From Candidatus Omnitrophota bacterium (GTDB lineage: Bacteria; Verrucomicrobiota; Verrucomicrobiia; Limisphaerales; UBA1319): a stretch of DNA of 5,614 bases. The stretch is from NCBI GenBank assembly GCA_023473405.1, contig JAMCZD010000130.1, forward strand, positions 3,032 to 8,645. The letters are read 5' to 3'. A program made the position numbers and the translations under genes. Shown here piece after piece: positions 5,587 through 5,614 of this stretch (positions are counted from its first letter, which is position 1; each line of letters begins with the position of its first letter). Under the pieces are notes generated by a model, which was given only the letters and a program-made list of their open reading frames with translations, had not been told where the DNA came from and searched no databases.

Positions 5587-5614
5587 GCCCAGTGTGCGTT
5601 TAATCTGTACCGAC
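5569..5614 (-). repeat. Right arm of the 46-bp inverted repeat (tRNA-Gly 5' end and leader)
   Basis: This is the original-looking arm, because it continues into the full tRNA gene. It covers tRNA bases 1-18 (5569-5586) and 28 bases of leader (5587-5614), and is the exact inverse of 4999-5044. The two arms enclose 524 bases. The window ends inside this arm. Confidence 0.9.

Overview
The window looks like a piece of a verrucomicrobial chromosome, probably from the Limisphaerales/Pedosphaera side of the phylum. That assignment rests on the wording of the ThiE and PfkB-type proteins, the accC-thiE-kinase order, moderately high GC and a 'DLNxNxDFTDD' secreted protein. It is an inference from memory, not a database result. 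No phage, transposase, CRISPR or defence genes are visible.

Left half, + strand (2-2251): the 3' end of accC (biotin carboxylase), then thiE (thiamine-phosphate synthase), then a PfkB/ribokinase-family kinase, closely spaced and probably co-transcribed. thiE is in two frames. Its N-terminus (589 to about 670) and its catalytic body (about 672-1259) are joined only by a shift of reading frame, so it is either a recent pseudogene or carries a sequencing error. A GC-rich hairpin with a GTGA loop and a T tract (2314-2341) sits after the kinase and probably ends the operon.

Middle, - strand (4641 down to 2521): a secreted protein of about 410 residues with a signal peptide and one calcium-loop-like motif, followed by a seven-helix membrane protein of about 267 residues. 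Neither has a recognised function. A weak 80-codon reading frame overlaps the end of the membrane gene by ATGA and runs into the terminator hairpin.

Right end (4678-5614): about 830 bases with no convincing protein gene, ending in a complete tRNA-Gly(CCC) gene on the - strand with an encoded CCA. The last 46 bases of the window (the tRNA 5' end plus its leader) recur perfectly, inverted, at 4999-5044. The 524 bases between the arms hold a dense series of hairpins, a G-rich tract and a 13-bp tandem repeat. The tRNA has G instead of the near-universal U at position 33. This block, a partial inverted copy of a tRNA gene pointing into a structured non-coding segment, is the least explained part of the window. 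It could be a small inverted-repeat element, a non-coding RNA locus, or an amplification or assembly artefact.
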